Source: Gallaecimonas kandeliae (lineage in GTDB: Bacteria > Pseudomonadota > Gammaproteobacteria > Enterobacterales > Gallaecimonadaceae). Taken from it: 64,000 bases of DNA. The stretch spans positions 3,099,501 to 3,163,500 of the forward strand of contig NZ_CP118480.1 in NCBI RefSeq assembly GCF_030450055.1, written 5' to 3'. Numbering within the stretch: the stretch's first letter is position 1; every line of letters begins with the position of its first letter. The notes beneath the pieces were generated by a model, which saw nothing but the letters and a program-made list of their open reading frames with translations, had not been told where the DNA came from and ran no database searches. The position numbers and the translations under genes are program-made. Shown here in pieces: positions 1-8,683 of this stretch.

Positions 1-262
1 GGCCGAACACCAGGCCGGTGACCGATTCCCCCAGCAGCGCCGTGGCGGCGGCATGGACGCCTTTGATGTGGTTCTGCACCTTGCCCTTGTTGCGCAGCAC
101 CATGCGGGCTTCACCGAAATCGGCCTGGGTGATGCGGATGCCGGCGGTGCCGGCAAACTTGACGGCACCGTTGAAGAGACGGGACAGGGCGGCGCCCTGC
201 CAGCTCTTGGGTAGCCGCTGGCAGAGCCGCACCAGGCGGCCGAGGCGGTTGATGGCTTTCAT
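1..262 (-). CDS. DUF4442 domain protein, hotdog-fold (3' end cut by window)
   Basis: The gene starts at the minus-strand ATG at 262 and runs off the left edge, so only about 87 N-terminal residues are visible. The stretch NHIKGVHAAATALLGES resembles the hotdog-fold DUF4442 family (thioesterase-like, substrate unknown), in which an N-H-x-x-G-V-H-A segment sits on the central helix. It reads toward the window edge, away from the ferritin-like gene on the same strand. No enzyme activity can be assigned; the family call rests on this motif alone. Confidence 0.6.
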   Translation of the reverse strand, partial: MKAINRLGRLVRLCQRLPKSWQGAALSRLFNGAVKFAGTAGIRITQADFGEARMVLRNKGKVQNHIKGVHAAATALLGESVTGLVFG

Positions 263-315
263 CTTGGACTCCACTGGTCAAACCAGAAGAGTCTGCCACA
301 AGGCCACGGCCGCCG

Positions 316-768
316 CTAGAGATCCTCCATGCGCATGGTCTGGTGCACCAGCTGGTGCTGCCGCGCCCGCGCCTCCTTGAGGGTGCCTTCCAGCAGCTCA
401 CGACTGCTGGGGCCGGGGCAAAGCGGTACCAGGGCCTCCAGTTCCGCCAGCAGTTCGTTGTCCAGCTTCAGGGCCAGTTCCAGCACATCCTGCTGGCTGA
501 CATCGGTCTCCAGGCTGACCCTGTTGAGGCCGTGGATGAAGTCGGTGTCCACGGCCTTGTCGAACCAGGTGCCAAGCTCGGGATGGCTGGCCTTGAGGTA
601 CTGGGTGAAGTGCTCGGCCTGCTGCTGCTCATGCTCCGCCAGGTAATGGAGCATCATGCGGGTACGCTCGCTGTCGCAGTTGGCCACCAACCGCTTGTAG
701 AGCTTGGCCAGGGCTTGGTGGGCCTCGGTCAGGTGCTCGAAGACGTCACCCAAGGTCTTGAAACGCAT
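316..768 (-). CDS. Ferritin-like / rubrerythrin-like helical protein
   Basis: This 150-residue protein is all helical and rich in Glu, His and Leu. Near residues 45-52 it has an E-H-x6-E-H pattern (EHEQQQAEH), as expected on one helix of a four-helix di-iron or ferritin-like bundle. A second helix pair follows around residues 90-150. There is no signal peptide, so it should be cytoplasmic. It is divergent from the TonB-dependent receptor gene across about 190 bp. Metal binding is inferred from the helix pattern, not shown. It could also be a hemerythrin-like or non-metal helical bundle. Confidence 0.5.
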   Translation of the reverse strand: MRFKTLGDVFEHLTEAHQALAKLYKRLVANCDSERTRMMLHYLAEHEQQQAEHFTQYLKASHPELGTWFDKAVDTDFIHGLNRVSLETDVSQQDVLELALKLDNELLAELEALVPLCPGPSSRELLEGTLKEARARQHQLVHQTMRMEDL

Positions 769-957
769 AACGGTATCTCCTTTTTCGTCTTTTTCAGGCT
801 AGCTCCTGCCAGCATGGCCCAGCCTTGCGGCAGGTCAAGTTTTACGCTCGGCCTGGCCGTCAGAAAAGCTTCATCGGGAAGAAACCTCAAAGAAACCAAA
901 GCGCAACATTCGGACAGCAGAATGCGGGACAATTTTTAGCCCACGGAACTCTAAACA

Positions 958-3258
958 ATGAAAAAGCAGTACCAACAAGGACTCTTGCTGCCCAGCCTGC
1001 TCGCCGCCACCATCGCCGCCCTGCTTGCCGGCCCCGCCTTTGCGGACGAGTCCCAGGCCCAGCAGGACCAAAATGACACCGAAGTGATCTCGGTGATCGG
1101 TGCCCGCATCGCCTACGCCAACAACAGCACCGACGACAACATCAAATCCTTCAGCGCCCCGCTCGGCAGCGTCAACGACCTCATCGACAAACTGCCCGGC
1201 GTCAGCGTCGGCGAAGGCGGTGTCTTCGGCAGCGACGACTGGTCCACCACCATCACCATGCGCGGCTTCAGCCTCAACGGCACCGATCAGCAACTGGGCA
1301 TGACCGTCGACGGCCTGCCCAACGGCGGCTCTGCCTACGGCGGCGGCTCCAAGGCCAACCGCTACCTGCTGCTGGAAGACACCGCCAGGGTCGAAGTCAT
1401 GCAGGGTACTTCCGACATCGCCTCCCCCTCCCTGGACGCCCTGGGCGGTACCTTCAACTACGTCTCCCTCAACCCCGAGGAAGAGCGTGGCCTGACCGCC
1501 GACTACACCACCGGTGATTTCGACGCCCGCAAATACTACCTGCGCCTCGACACCGGCCGCTTCCTGGACAACAGCAGCCGCAGCTACTTCAGCATGGGCA
1601 GCAGCCACAACAAGCGCTGGATCGGCTCCGGCTCCAACGGTGACACCACCGACTTCCACGCCAGCTACAAGCAGGTGACCGAGCTGGACTGGGGCACCCT
1701 GACCGGTCGCATCAGCTACGACGACACCGACGAGACCAACTACAACGGCATCACCCTGGCCCAGTTCAAGCAAAATCCCCGTTGGGACCGCCTGACCTGG
1801 AACTGGACCGGCGATCCGGTTGAAGATCAAAACTTCGCCGAGGCCTGGCGCACCCTGCGTAAGAACACCTTCGCCTACCTGCGCCTGGAATCCAACCTCA
1901 GCGACAGCGTCAACCTCAGCGTCACCCCCTACTACCACCACATGAAGGGCCGTGGTGACTGGCTGCCGCCCTACCAGATCCTGGTGGACGCCAACCACAA
2001 GGCGGTGCTGGACTCAGGCGGCAACTACATCCGCTTCACCCAGTTGGGCGCCGACGGCCAGCCGGTACTGGCCGCGGGCGGCTGCGACAGCCAGGATTGC
2101 ACCCTGGTCTCCAGCTACCGCCATACCCATTACGGCAAAGACCGTTACGGCACCACCGCCAAGCTGAACTGGTACATCAGCGATGCCAACACCCTGACCG
2201 CCGGCCTCTGGGGCGAGCGCCAGAACCGCGACGAATACCGCGACTGGCACAACGTGCTGGATCCCAAGGTGGGCCAGGCCTACGACAACACCGCCTACTG
2301 GCGCCAGTACGACCGCACCTACGTCACCGACACCTTCAACTACTACCTGCAGGACAAGTGGGAACTGGGCGACCTGACCCTCTCCGCCGGTGCCCGCAAG
2401 TACCAGGTCAAGATCAAGCGTAAGGACAACTTCATCGGCCAAGAGACCGGCTCCCTGTCCAGCAACTCCAAGCTGCTGCCCATGGCCGGCGCCATCTGGC
2501 AATTCACCCCCGGCTGGGAGCTGTACGGCGGCTATTCCAAGAACTTCAAGGCCATCTCCGACGGCATCCTCGAGACCAACCAGGACTACAGCAAGCTGGA
2601 CGCCGAGACCGCCAAGAACACCGATCTGGGCCTGCGCTACCTGGGCAACCAGGTGCAGATGACCGCCGCCATCTACAAGATCAAGTTCGCCAACCGCATC
2701 ACCTTCATCGACGCCTCCACCGGCAGCGGCATCGACTACCTCAACGAACTGGACGGCCAGTACGTCAACGTCGGCGGTATCAAATCCAAGGGTATGGAAG
2801 CCAGCATCAACTGGCAGTTCGCCCCGGCCTGGAGCCTCTACAGCGCCCTGACCTACAACGACTCCGAGTACTCTGCCCGCAGCCTGGTGCCCATGACCAA
2901 GGGTGACCAGAAGGTGCTGACGGACATCAGGGGCAACAAAGTGGGCGGTTCACCGCGCAAGATGGCCGTGGTCAGCCTGTCCTACGCCGAGGACAACTAC
3001 AAAGCCGGCCTGTCCGCCAAGTACACCGGCGACTACTTTGGTGACTTCCAGAACCAGGACCGGATCCCCTCCCACACCGTCATGGACTTCTACGCCGGCT
3101 ACCACCTGGCAATGAAGGGCAGCGGTATCAAGGGCATGGATCTGACCCTCAACATCACCAACCTGGGTGACACCAACTACCTGGCCGGCGGCAACAACGG
3201 CAGCTACTACATCGGCAGTGGCCGTACCGTCACCGCCCAGGCTAGCCTGAAGTTCTGA
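958..3258 (+). CDS. TonB-dependent outer-membrane receptor
   Basis: This 766-residue protein begins with a signal peptide (about residues 1-29, cleaved after GPAFA). A short TonB-box-like stretch (EVISVIG) comes next, then a plug domain to about residue 170 with the typical RGF and VEVMQGTSD segments. The rest is a 22-strand-type barrel of alternating aromatic strands. It ends in ...ASLKF with a C-terminal Phe, the usual outer-membrane barrel signature. No STN domain precedes the plug, so it is a plain transporter rather than a signalling transducer. The ligand is unknown. The phospholipase C gene follows after a terminator. Confidence 0.88.
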   Translation: MKKQYQQGLLLPSLLAATIAALLAGPAFADESQAQQDQNDTEVISVIGARIAYANNSTDDNIKSFSAPLGSVNDLIDKLPGVSVGEGGVFGSDDWSTTITMRGFSLNGTDQQLGMTVDGLPNGGSAYGGGSKANRYLLLEDTARVEVMQGTSDIASPSLDALGGTFNYVSLNPEEERGLTADYTTGDFDARKYYLRLDTGRFLDNSSRSYFSMGSSHNKRWIGSGSNGDTTDFHASYKQVTELDWGTLTGRISYDDTDETNYNGITLAQFKQNPRWDRLTWNWTGDPVEDQNFAEAWRTLRKNTFAYLRLESNLSDSVNLSVTPYYHHMKGRGDWLPPYQILVDANHKAVLDSGGNYIRFTQLGADGQPVLAAGGCDSQDCTLVSSYRHTHYGKDRYGTTAKLNWYISDANTLTAGLWGERQNRDEYRDWHNVLDPKVGQAYDNTAYWRQYDRTYVTDTFNYYLQDKWELGDLTLSAGARKYQVKIKRKDNFIGQETGSLSSNSKLLPMAGAIWQFTPGWELYGGYSKNFKAISDGILETNQDYSKLDAETAKNTDLGLRYLGNQVQMTAAIYKIKFANRITFIDASTGSGIDYLNELDGQYVNVGGIKSKGMEASINWQFAPAWSLYSALTYNDSEYSARSLVPMTKGDQKVLTDIRGNKVGGSPRKMAVVSLSYAEDNYKAGLSAKYTGDYFGDFQNQDRIPSHTVMDFYAGYHLAMKGSGIKGMDLTLNITNLGDTNYLAGGNNGSYYIGSGRTVTAQASLKF

Positions 3259-3262
3259 TGCC

Positions 3263-3293
3263 AAGCCCCGGCTAGCCGGGGCTTTCTTTTTTT
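3263..3293 (+). terminator. Rho-independent terminator after the TonB receptor
   Basis: A ten-base perfect stem (AAGCCCCGGC with its complement, two-base loop) is followed by a T-rich run, 5 bases after the receptor stop codon. Confidence 0.85.
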
Positions 3294-3305
3294 AGGAAAA
3301 AGCCA

Positions 3306-5354
3306 ATGGTTGACTTACAACGCCGCCGCTTTTTACAGCTCTCCTCGGCGACCGCCGCCGGCATCGCCGCCTCCGCCATGCTCCCCGCCACCATCCGCAA
3401 GGCCCTGGCCATAGAGCCGGCCCGCGTGACCGGCACCATCCAGGACGTCAAACACGTAGTGATCTTCATGCAGGAGAACCGCTCCTTTGACCACTACTTC
3501 GGGAGCCTGCGCGGGGTGCGCGGCTTTGACGATCCCAGGGCCATGCAGAGCCGCCCCGGCCTGTCGGTATGGCAGCAGGTGTGCAGCAAGACCCCGGCGC
3601 CGGTGCTGCCCTTCCACCTCGACAGCCAGGGCACCTCGGCCCAGACCATGCACGACCTCAATCACGACTGGCGTGGCCCGGTAGACGCCTGGGCCTGCAA
3701 CGACGTCTGGGCAGAGCAGAAGACCCCCATGACCATGGGCTACTTCAAGCGCGATGACATGCCCTTCTACTACGCCCTGGCCGACGCCTTTACCATCTGC
3801 GACGGCTACCACTGCTCGCTGTTCGGCCCCACCAACCCCAACCGCATGTACCTCTGGACAGGCACCAGCGGCCTCAGCGTCGGCAACAATGGCGAGCAGG
3901 TGGTGGCCAACAAGGACGACGGCAACTGGACCTCGGACATGGGCCGCGACCACGGCGACTTCGCCCCCTACGACTGGACCACCTACCCAGAGCGCCTGGA
4001 CAGGGCCGGGGTCAGCTGGAAGGTCTACCAGGAATACGACAACTTCGGCGACAACGCCCTGCAGTCCTTCAAGGCCTTCCGGGGCCTGGACCCGGCCTCC
4101 AAGCGCTACCAGCAGAGCCGCGCCTGGGTAAGCGGCTCCAGCGCCGACAACGCCGCCGCCTCACGAGGCGAGCACCTGGTGGCGGCCTTCAAAAAGGACG
4201 TGGAGAACGGCACCTTGCCGGAAGTGTCCTGGCTGATAGCTCCTTACATCCTCTCGGAGCACCCACAAGCCTCGCCGGGCTATGGCGCTTCCCTGACCGC
4301 CCGTCTGCTCGAAGCCTTGATGAGCAATCCCGAGGTCTGGTCCAAGACCGTCTTCCTGCTCAACTACGACGAGAACGGCGGCTTTTTCGACCATATCCCA
4401 GTGCCGGTACCGCCGGTGACCGCCGCCATCGGCAAGAGCAACGTGCCCCTGGATGGCGAGAACTACCACGGCGAACCCCTGGGCCTGGGGCCCAGGGTGC
4501 CGATGATGGTGATCTCCCCCTGGAGCCGGGGCGGCTGGGTGAACTCACAGCTGTTCGACCACACCTCGGTGCTGCGCTTCCTGGAGCAGCGCTTCGGGGT
4601 CAAGGAACCCAACATCTCGCCCTGGCGCCGCGCCGTGGCAGGGGATCTCACCAGCACCCTGGATTTTGCCGGCACCGACGCCACCTGGCCCAAGCTGCCG
4701 GACACCAGCCACTATATAGGCCAGGTGGATAACGCGGCCAAGCTTGATGCCCCCGTGGTGCCGCCCATGGCCGCCATGCCCCGCCAAGAGCCCGGCCAGC
4801 GCCCTGCCCGGCCCTTGCCTTACGACATGGAGGCCAGCGCCTGGGCCAGGAACGGCAAGCTGGCGCTCAGCATCGACAACCGCAGCAACGTGGCCGTGGC
4901 CCTGGGGCTATACGACAATCAGGCCGCCAAGGCGCCACGCCACTACACGGCGGCGGCCCACAGCCGCCTCGATGACAAGCTTGATGCCGGCCAGTCCTAC
5001 CAGCTGAGCCTCCATGGCCCCAACGGCTACCTGCGCCATTTTGCCGGCAGTGGCGATGACCCCCTGGTGGTGACCCTGAGCCGCGGCACCACCGCCAACC
5101 TGGTGATGCTGACCCTCAGGAACGTCTCAGGCGCGCCCCAGCAGTGCCGGATAACGGACGGGTACAGCAAGGAAGTCCACCAGTGCCACCTGGCCCCCGG
5201 CCAGCAGAAGAGCCTCAGTTGGCACATCGCCGACCAGGCCCATTGGTACGACTTGACCCTGACCCAGCCAGAAGGCCCTTACCGACGCCGCTGGTGTGGC
5301 CACCAGGAAACCGGCAAGCCGAGCTTCAGCGATCCGCTGATCGGCGCAGCCTGA
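3306..5354 (+). CDS. Phosphocholine-type phospholipase C, Tat-exported
   Basis: This 682-residue protein starts with a twin-arginine leader (QRRRFLQLSS, residues 5-14, followed by a hydrophobic stretch), so export should be folded and through Tat. The phosphoesterase signature ENRSFDHYFG lies at residues 57-66, and the metal-site segments NYDENGGFFDH and ISPWSRGGWV follow near residues 355 and 405. The C-terminal part from about residue 510 matches the paired DUF756 modules of bacterial phospholipases C (PlcN/PlcH family), and the length fits that family. It should hydrolyse phospholipid head groups to phosphocholine or phosphoethanolamine plus diacylglycerol, probably for phosphate or carbon acquisition. 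Whether it is haemolytic cannot be read from the sequence. Confidence 0.9.
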   Translation: MVDLQRRRFLQLSSATAAGIAASAMLPATIRKALAIEPARVTGTIQDVKHVVIFMQENRSFDHYFGSLRGVRGFDDPRAMQSRPGLSVWQQVCSKTPAPVLPFHLDSQGTSAQTMHDLNHDWRGPVDAWACNDVWAEQKTPMTMGYFKRDDMPFYYALADAFTICDGYHCSLFGPTNPNRMYLWTGTSGLSVGNNGEQVVANKDDGNWTSDMGRDHGDFAPYDWTTYPERLDRAGVSWKVYQEYDNFGDNALQSFKAFRGLDPASKRYQQSRAWVSGSSADNAAASRGEHLVAAFKKDVENGTLPEVSWLIAPYILSEHPQASPGYGASLTARLLEALMSNPEVWSKTVFLLNYDENGGFFDHIPVPVPPVTAAIGKSNVPLDGENYHGEPLGLGPRVPMMVISPWSRGGWVNSQLFDHTSVLRFLEQRFGVKEPNISPWRRAVAGDLTSTLDFAGTDATWPKLPDTSHYIGQVDNAAKLDAPVVPPMAAMPRQEPGQRPARPLPYDMEASAWARNGKLALSIDNRSNVAVALGLYDNQAAKAPRHYTAAAHSRLDDKLDAGQSYQLSLHGPNGYLRHFAGSGDDPLVVTLSRGTTANLVMLTLRNVSGAPQQCRITDGYSKEVHQCHLAPGQQKSLSWHIADQAHWYDLTLTQPEGPYRRRWCGHQETGKPSFSDPLIGAA

Positions 5355-5378
5355 AGTCTGACAAACGGCTCGTTAAGC

Positions 5379-5408
5379 CAAAAAGGCCACCCTCCTGGGT
5401 GGCCTTTT
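5379..5408. terminator. Bidirectional terminator between plc and the tRNA region
   Basis: An inverted repeat AAAAGGCCACCC / GGGTGGCCTTTT with a four-base loop has a T-run on either strand. It can end the phospholipase transcript on plus and the tRNA-Gly transcript on minus. Confidence 0.75.
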
Positions 5409-5413
5409 GAATT

Positions 5414-5431
5414 TGGAGCGGGAGATGAGAC
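5414..5431 (-). pseudogene. Truncated tRNA-Gly 3' tail (copy 1)
   Basis: On the minus strand this reads as the last 18 bases of tRNA-Gly(GCC), with CCA and the acceptor and T-stem 3' side, with two substitutions. The match to tRNA ends at 5431. A terminator hairpin follows directly downstream on minus, the same layout as after the intact tRNA at 5664. Confidence 0.7.
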
Positions 5432-5504
5432 GGGCCGGGGCCACGCTGGCGGGGGCGCCCAGCCCGAGCGACCGCCATGTCAGACTGCGTCGTAGGCAGA
5501 ATGC

Positions 5505-5533
5505 AAAAAGGCCGTCCTGATGGACGGCCTTTT
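5505..5533. terminator. Terminator following truncated tRNA tail
   Basis: Hairpin AAAAAGGCCGTCC / GGACGGCCTTTT, same design as the neighbouring hairpins at 5379 and 5630 but with a different stem sequence. Confidence 0.65.
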
Positions 5534-5538
5534 CTATT

Positions 5539-5557
5539 TGGAGCGGGAAACGAGACT
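5539..5557 (-). pseudogene. Truncated tRNA-Gly 3' tail (copy 2)
   Basis: Nineteen bases are identical to the 3' end of the intact tRNA-Gly(GCC) genes. The match then breaks for about 18 bases and resumes for the nine bases CTCGCGACC, which are also part of the tRNA. It looks like a decayed or recombined tRNA copy, followed on minus by the terminator at 5505-5533. Confidence 0.7.
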
Positions 5558-5629
5558 GACCGGGCCAACGTTTGGCTCGCGACCTTGCCGCAGCGCGGCA
5601 ACATCTCGTGTTTATCAATGCCAGGTACG

Positions 5630-5658
5630 AAAAAGGCCACCCTGTTGGGTGGCCTTTC
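5630..5658. terminator. Terminator of the tRNA-Gly(GCC) cluster
   Basis: Hairpin AAAAGGCCACCC / GGGTGGCCTTT with an A-run on the left, read as a T-run on minus. It lies 5 bases past the 3' CCA of the last intact tRNA and resembles the hairpin at 5379-5408 closely. Confidence 0.75.
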
Positions 5659-5663
5659 GAATT

Positions 5664-5738
5664 TGGAGCGGGAAACGAGACTTGAACTCGCGACCCCAAC
5701 CTTGGCAAGGTTGTGCTCTACCACTGAGCTATTCCCGC
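5664..5738 (-). tRNA. tRNA-Gly (GCC)
   Basis: A complete 75-nt cloverleaf with encoded CCA: acceptor GCGGGAA pairs with TTCCCGC, the D-loop has AGTGGTA, the anticodon stem is CAACC/GGTTG with loop TTGCCAA (anticodon GCC), and the T-loop is TTCAAGT. It is identical to the two copies upstream on minus. Together they resemble the glyV-glyX-glyY cluster that lies beside orn in E. coli. Confidence 0.97.
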
Positions 5739-5776
5739 ATTGTGTGCGCCTATCTTACGATAAACGGCTTTGAATT

Positions 5777-5851
5777 TGGAGCGGGAAACGAGACTTGAAC
5801 TCGCGACCCCAACCTTGGCAAGGTTGTGCTCTACCACTGAGCTATTCCCGC
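5777..5851 (-). tRNA. tRNA-Gly (GCC)
   Basis: Identical to the copy at 5664-5738, including CCA. The 38-base spacer between them suggests one multi-tRNA transcript processed from a promoter upstream of 6065. Confidence 0.97.
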
Positions 5852-5888
5852 ATTGTCAGCGCCCGCCCTTGGGCCAACGCTTTTGATT

Positions 5889-5911
5889 TGGAGCGAGAAA
5901 CGAGACTTGAA
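5889..5911 (-). pseudogene. Truncated tRNA-Gly 3' tail (copy 3)
   Basis: Twenty-two of 23 bases match the 3' end of tRNA-Gly(GCC), then the match stops. The adjoining segment (5912-5933) is nearly the same as 5451-5472 beside truncated copy 1, so the two remnants share flanking sequence as well. Confidence 0.7.
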
Positions 5912-5990
5912 GGGGGCGCCTGGCCCGAGCGACTTGTCGCGTTTCTCTTTCCTGACAACCCAGGCCGGTAGCCTGCATCATCTTAAAATT

Positions 5991-6065
5991 TGGAGCGGGA
6001 AACGAGACTTGAACTCGCGACCCCAACCTTGGCAAGGTTGTGCTCTACCACTGAGCTATTCCCGC
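5991..6065 (-). tRNA. tRNA-Gly (GCC)
   Basis: Third identical 75-nt tRNA-Gly(GCC) with encoded CCA. It is the first gene of the cluster in transcription order, and its promoter should lie in the 6066-6169 interval between it and the orn stop codon. Confidence 0.97.
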
Positions 6066-6169
6066 ACTCATCGGCCTTGACGGCCGCCATCGGTATTCCC
6101 CGACAGCGGAGCGCATTGTACCTAAAATTTTGGACCGTGCAACAGGGTCTGAAACTGTTTGGCGCCTTT

Positions 6170-6718
6170 TTAGGCAGCGGGCAGTTTCAGGAAGTGTTCC
6201 CGGTAATAGCGCAGTTCCTCGATGGACTCGCGGATATCGTCCAGCGCCAGGTGGGTTTCCTTCTTCTGCAGACCCTTGAGCAGGTCGGGAGACCAGCGCC
6301 TGGCCAGTTCCTTGAGGGTGCTGACGTCCAGGTTGCGGTAGTGGAAGTAGGCTTCAAGCGCCGGCATGTATTTGACCAGGAAACGCCTGTCCTGGCCTAT
6401 GGAGTTGCCGCAGATGGGGGAAGCGCCCTTGTCCACCCACTTTTCCAGGAAGGTGATGGTCTGGCGTTCGGCGTCGGCCTCGGACAGGGTGCTGGCCTTG
6501 ACCCTGGCCACCAGGCCATTGGCGGTGTGGGTACGGGTGCACCACTCATCCATGGCCCCCAGCAACTCGTCGCTCTGGTGCACGGCCAGCACGGGCCCTT
6601 CGGCCAGCACATTGAGATCCTTGTCTGTGACTATGGTGGCGATCTCGATGATCCTTTCCTTCTCCGGGTCCAGGCCCGTCATCTCCAGATCGATCCAAAT
6701 CAGGTTGTCTTTGCTCAT
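6170..6718 (-). CDS. orn: Oligoribonuclease (3'-5' DEDDh exonuclease)
   Basis: A 182-residue protein from the ATG at 6718, matching the usual Orn length of about 181. The first exonuclease motif [10 protein letters not shown] lies near the N-terminus and further motifs follow to the C-terminal His-x4-Asp segment (HLALDDI). It degrades two- to five-base RNA and linear dinucleotides to monomers in the cytoplasm and is usually essential. An upstream in-frame ATG at 6838 would add a poorly folding leader and overlap rsgA, so 6718 is preferred. It is divergent from rsgA, as in E. coli. Confidence 0.96.
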   Translation of the reverse strand: MSKDNLIWIDLEMTGLDPEKERIIEIATIVTDKDLNVLAEGPVLAVHQSDELLGAMDEWCTRTHTANGLVARVKASTLSEADAERQTITFLEKWVDKGASPICGNSIGQDRRFLVKYMPALEAYFHYRNLDVSTLKELARRWSPDLLKGLQKKETHLALDDIRESIEELRYYREHFLKLPAA

Positions 6719-6785
6719 GGGTTTTCTTCTGCAGGCTGACCTCGGTGTATCATAGGGTTTTGTGTCAGCAGCAGCCAGGAGCAAA

Positions 6786-7811
6786 GTGGCCAAACGCAGC
6801 AAACTGACCCAGGGCCAACAGCGCCGGGTCAAGGCCAATCAGGCCAAACGCCTCAAGCAGAAAGACGATGCCCAGTGGGACGATGCCCACCTGGGCCAGG
6901 CTGAGGAAGGCCTGGTGTTGTCCCGCTTCGGCCAGCACGCCGACATCGAGAGCGCCGAGGGCGATGTCTACCGGCTCAACATCCGCCGCACCATTGGCTC
7001 CCTGGTCACAGGGGACAAGGTGGTGTGGCGCCGCGGCAGCGAGGCCATGGCCGGCATCAGCGGCGTGGTGGAGGCGGTCCACGAGCGCCATTCTGTGCTG
7101 ACCCGCCCCGACTTCTACGACGGCATCAAACCGGTGGCCGCCAACATCGACCAGATGTGCATCGTCTCCTCGGTGCTGCCGGTACTGTCCACCCATGTCA
7201 TAGACCGCTACCTGGTGGCCGGCGAGGCTCTGGGGGTCGAGTCCGTCATCATCCTCAACAAGACAGACCTGTTGGACGAGGCCGCCCGCGAGAGCGCCCT
7301 GCAGCAGCTGGCCCTGTACAAAGAGATCGGCTACCAGGTGCTGCTGGTGTCGGTGAAAAAAGGCGAAGGCATGGCCGACCTGGAGGCCCTGCTCAAGGAC
7401 CAGATCAGCATCTTCGTCGGCCAGTCCGGGGTCGGCAAGTCCTCCCTGGTCAACCGGCTGCTGCCGGACGCCGCCGCCCAGGTGGGGGACATCTCCGAGA
7501 ACTCCGGGCTGGGTACCCACACCACCACGGTAGCGCGGCTCTTTCACTTCCCCAGCGGCGGCGACCTCATCGATTCCCCCGGGATCCGCGAGTTCGCCCT
7601 CTGGCACCTGGAAGAAAACGTTATCGCCCGCGGCTTCAAGGAGTTCCGAAACTACCTCGGAACCTGTAAATTCCGCGACTGTAAACATAAAAACGACCCC
7701 GGCTGCGCCCTGCAAGCGGCAGTGGCCAGGGGCGAAGTGGCCGCCTCCAGGCTGGACAGTTACCACAAGATCGTCGATTCGCTGGCCGAGAGCCGCCCCA
7801 GCTTCGCCTGA
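6786..7811 (+). CDS. rsgA: Ribosome small subunit biogenesis GTPase RsgA
   Basis: A circularly permuted GTPase: an OB fold near the N-terminus, then the G4 motif NKTDLLD, G1 [10 protein letters not shown]3 DSPGIREF, and a C-terminal zinc knuckle (C-x4-C-x-H...C). It assists late 30S maturation. The GTG at 6786 is chosen because AGGAG lies at 6777-6781 and the product then starts [14 protein letters not shown], like known RsgA (about 340 residues). An in-frame GTG at 6762 would add eight residues without such a site. psd follows after 23 bases, as in E. coli. Confidence 0.95.
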   Translation: MAKRSKLTQGQQRRVKANQAKRLKQKDDAQWDDAHLGQAEEGLVLSRFGQHADIESAEGDVYRLNIRRTIGSLVTGDKVVWRRGSEAMAGISGVVEAVHERHSVLTRPDFYDGIKPVAANIDQMCIVSSVLPVLSTHVIDRYLVAGEALGVESVIILNKTDLLDEAARESALQQLALYKEIGYQVLLVSVKKGEGMADLEALLKDQISIFVGQSGVGKSSLVNRLLPDAAAQVGDISENSGLGTHTTTVARLFHFPSGGDLIDSPGIREFALWHLEENVIARGFKEFRNYLGTCKFRDCKHKNDPGCALQAAVARGEVAASRLDSYHKIVDSLAESRPSFA

Positions 7812-7834
7812 TCCCAATGCCAAGGAAATGACCG

Positions 7835-8683
7835 GTGTTTGACCAACTGAAAATCGCCCTGCAATACATGATTCCCCAGCACGGCCTGTCCCGCCTGGTG
7901 GGCTGGCTGGCCGCGGCCCGCGCCGGCGCCCTGACCCACGCCTTCATCCGCGTCTTCATCAAGCGCTACAAGGTGGAGATGAGCGAAGCCAAGGAAGAAA
8001 ACCCCGACGCCTTCGCCAGCTTCAACGACTTCTTCACCCGTGAACTCAAGGACGGCCTGCGCCCCCTGGCCGACACCGACCTGGTGCTGCCGGTTGACGG
8101 TACCGTCAGCCAGCTGGGCCCCGTCAGCGAAGGTCGCATCATCCAGGCCAAGGGCCACGACTACAGCGCCGAGGCCCTGCTGGGGGTCCCCGAGCTGGCC
8201 GCCCCTTACCAGAATGGCCATTTCGCCACCATCTACCTGGCCCCCCGCGACTACCACCGCATCCACATGCCCATCAAGGGCAAGCTGACCGACATGATCT
8301 ACGTGCCCGGCGCCCTGTTCTCGGTCAACCCCCTGACCGCCGAGAAGGTGCCCGGTCTCTTCGCCCGCAACGAGCGGGTGGTGACCCTCTGGGAAACCGA
8401 AGTGGGCCCCATGGCCCTGGTGTTGGTGGGCGCCACCATAGTGGCCAGCATCGAGACCGTCTGGGCCGGTACCGTCACCCCGCCCACCGGTAAAGGGGTG
8501 CGCCACTGGGATTATCGTCACCTCAAGCCCGTCGTCCTGGACAAGGGCGAAGAGATGGGCCGCTTCAAGCTGGGCAGCACTGTGGTGCTGCTGTTCGGTG
8601 AGCAGGCCGTCAACTTCGCCGAAGAGCTGGCCCCCGGCGTCACCACCCGCCTGGGCGGTGCCTTCGCCACCAAAGCCGGATGA
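7835..8683 (+). CDS. psd: Phosphatidylserine decarboxylase proenzyme
   Basis: A 282-residue protein of normal family length. The self-cleavage motif KLGSTVV is present near the C-terminus. Cleavage between Gly247 and Ser248 would give the beta chain and an alpha chain with the pyruvoyl cofactor. Conserved [12 protein letters not shown] and DYHRIHMP segments are present. It makes phosphatidylethanolamine at the inner membrane. It sits between rsgA and (after an inserted transporter gene) mscM; in E. coli psd and mscM are adjacent. Its stop overlaps the next start as ATGA. Confidence 0.96.
   Translation: MFDQLKIALQYMIPQHGLSRLVGWLAAARAGALTHAFIRVFIKRYKVEMSEAKEENPDAFASFNDFFTRELKDGLRPLADTDLVLPVDGTVSQLGPVSEGRIIQAKGHDYSAEALLGVPELAAPYQNGHFATIYLAPRDYHRIHMPIKGKLTDMIYVPGALFSVNPLTAEKVPGLFARNERVVTLWETEVGPMALVLVGATIVASIETVWAGTVTPPTGKGVRHWDYRHLKPVVLDKGEEMGRFKLGSTVVLLFGEQAVNFAEELAPGVTTRLGGAFATKAG

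Noticed and set aside
871-1998. 375-codon open frame on minus opposite the TonB receptor
   Set aside because: The protein is a Val/Gly/Ala-rich antisense product of a beta-barrel gene, with no start signal.
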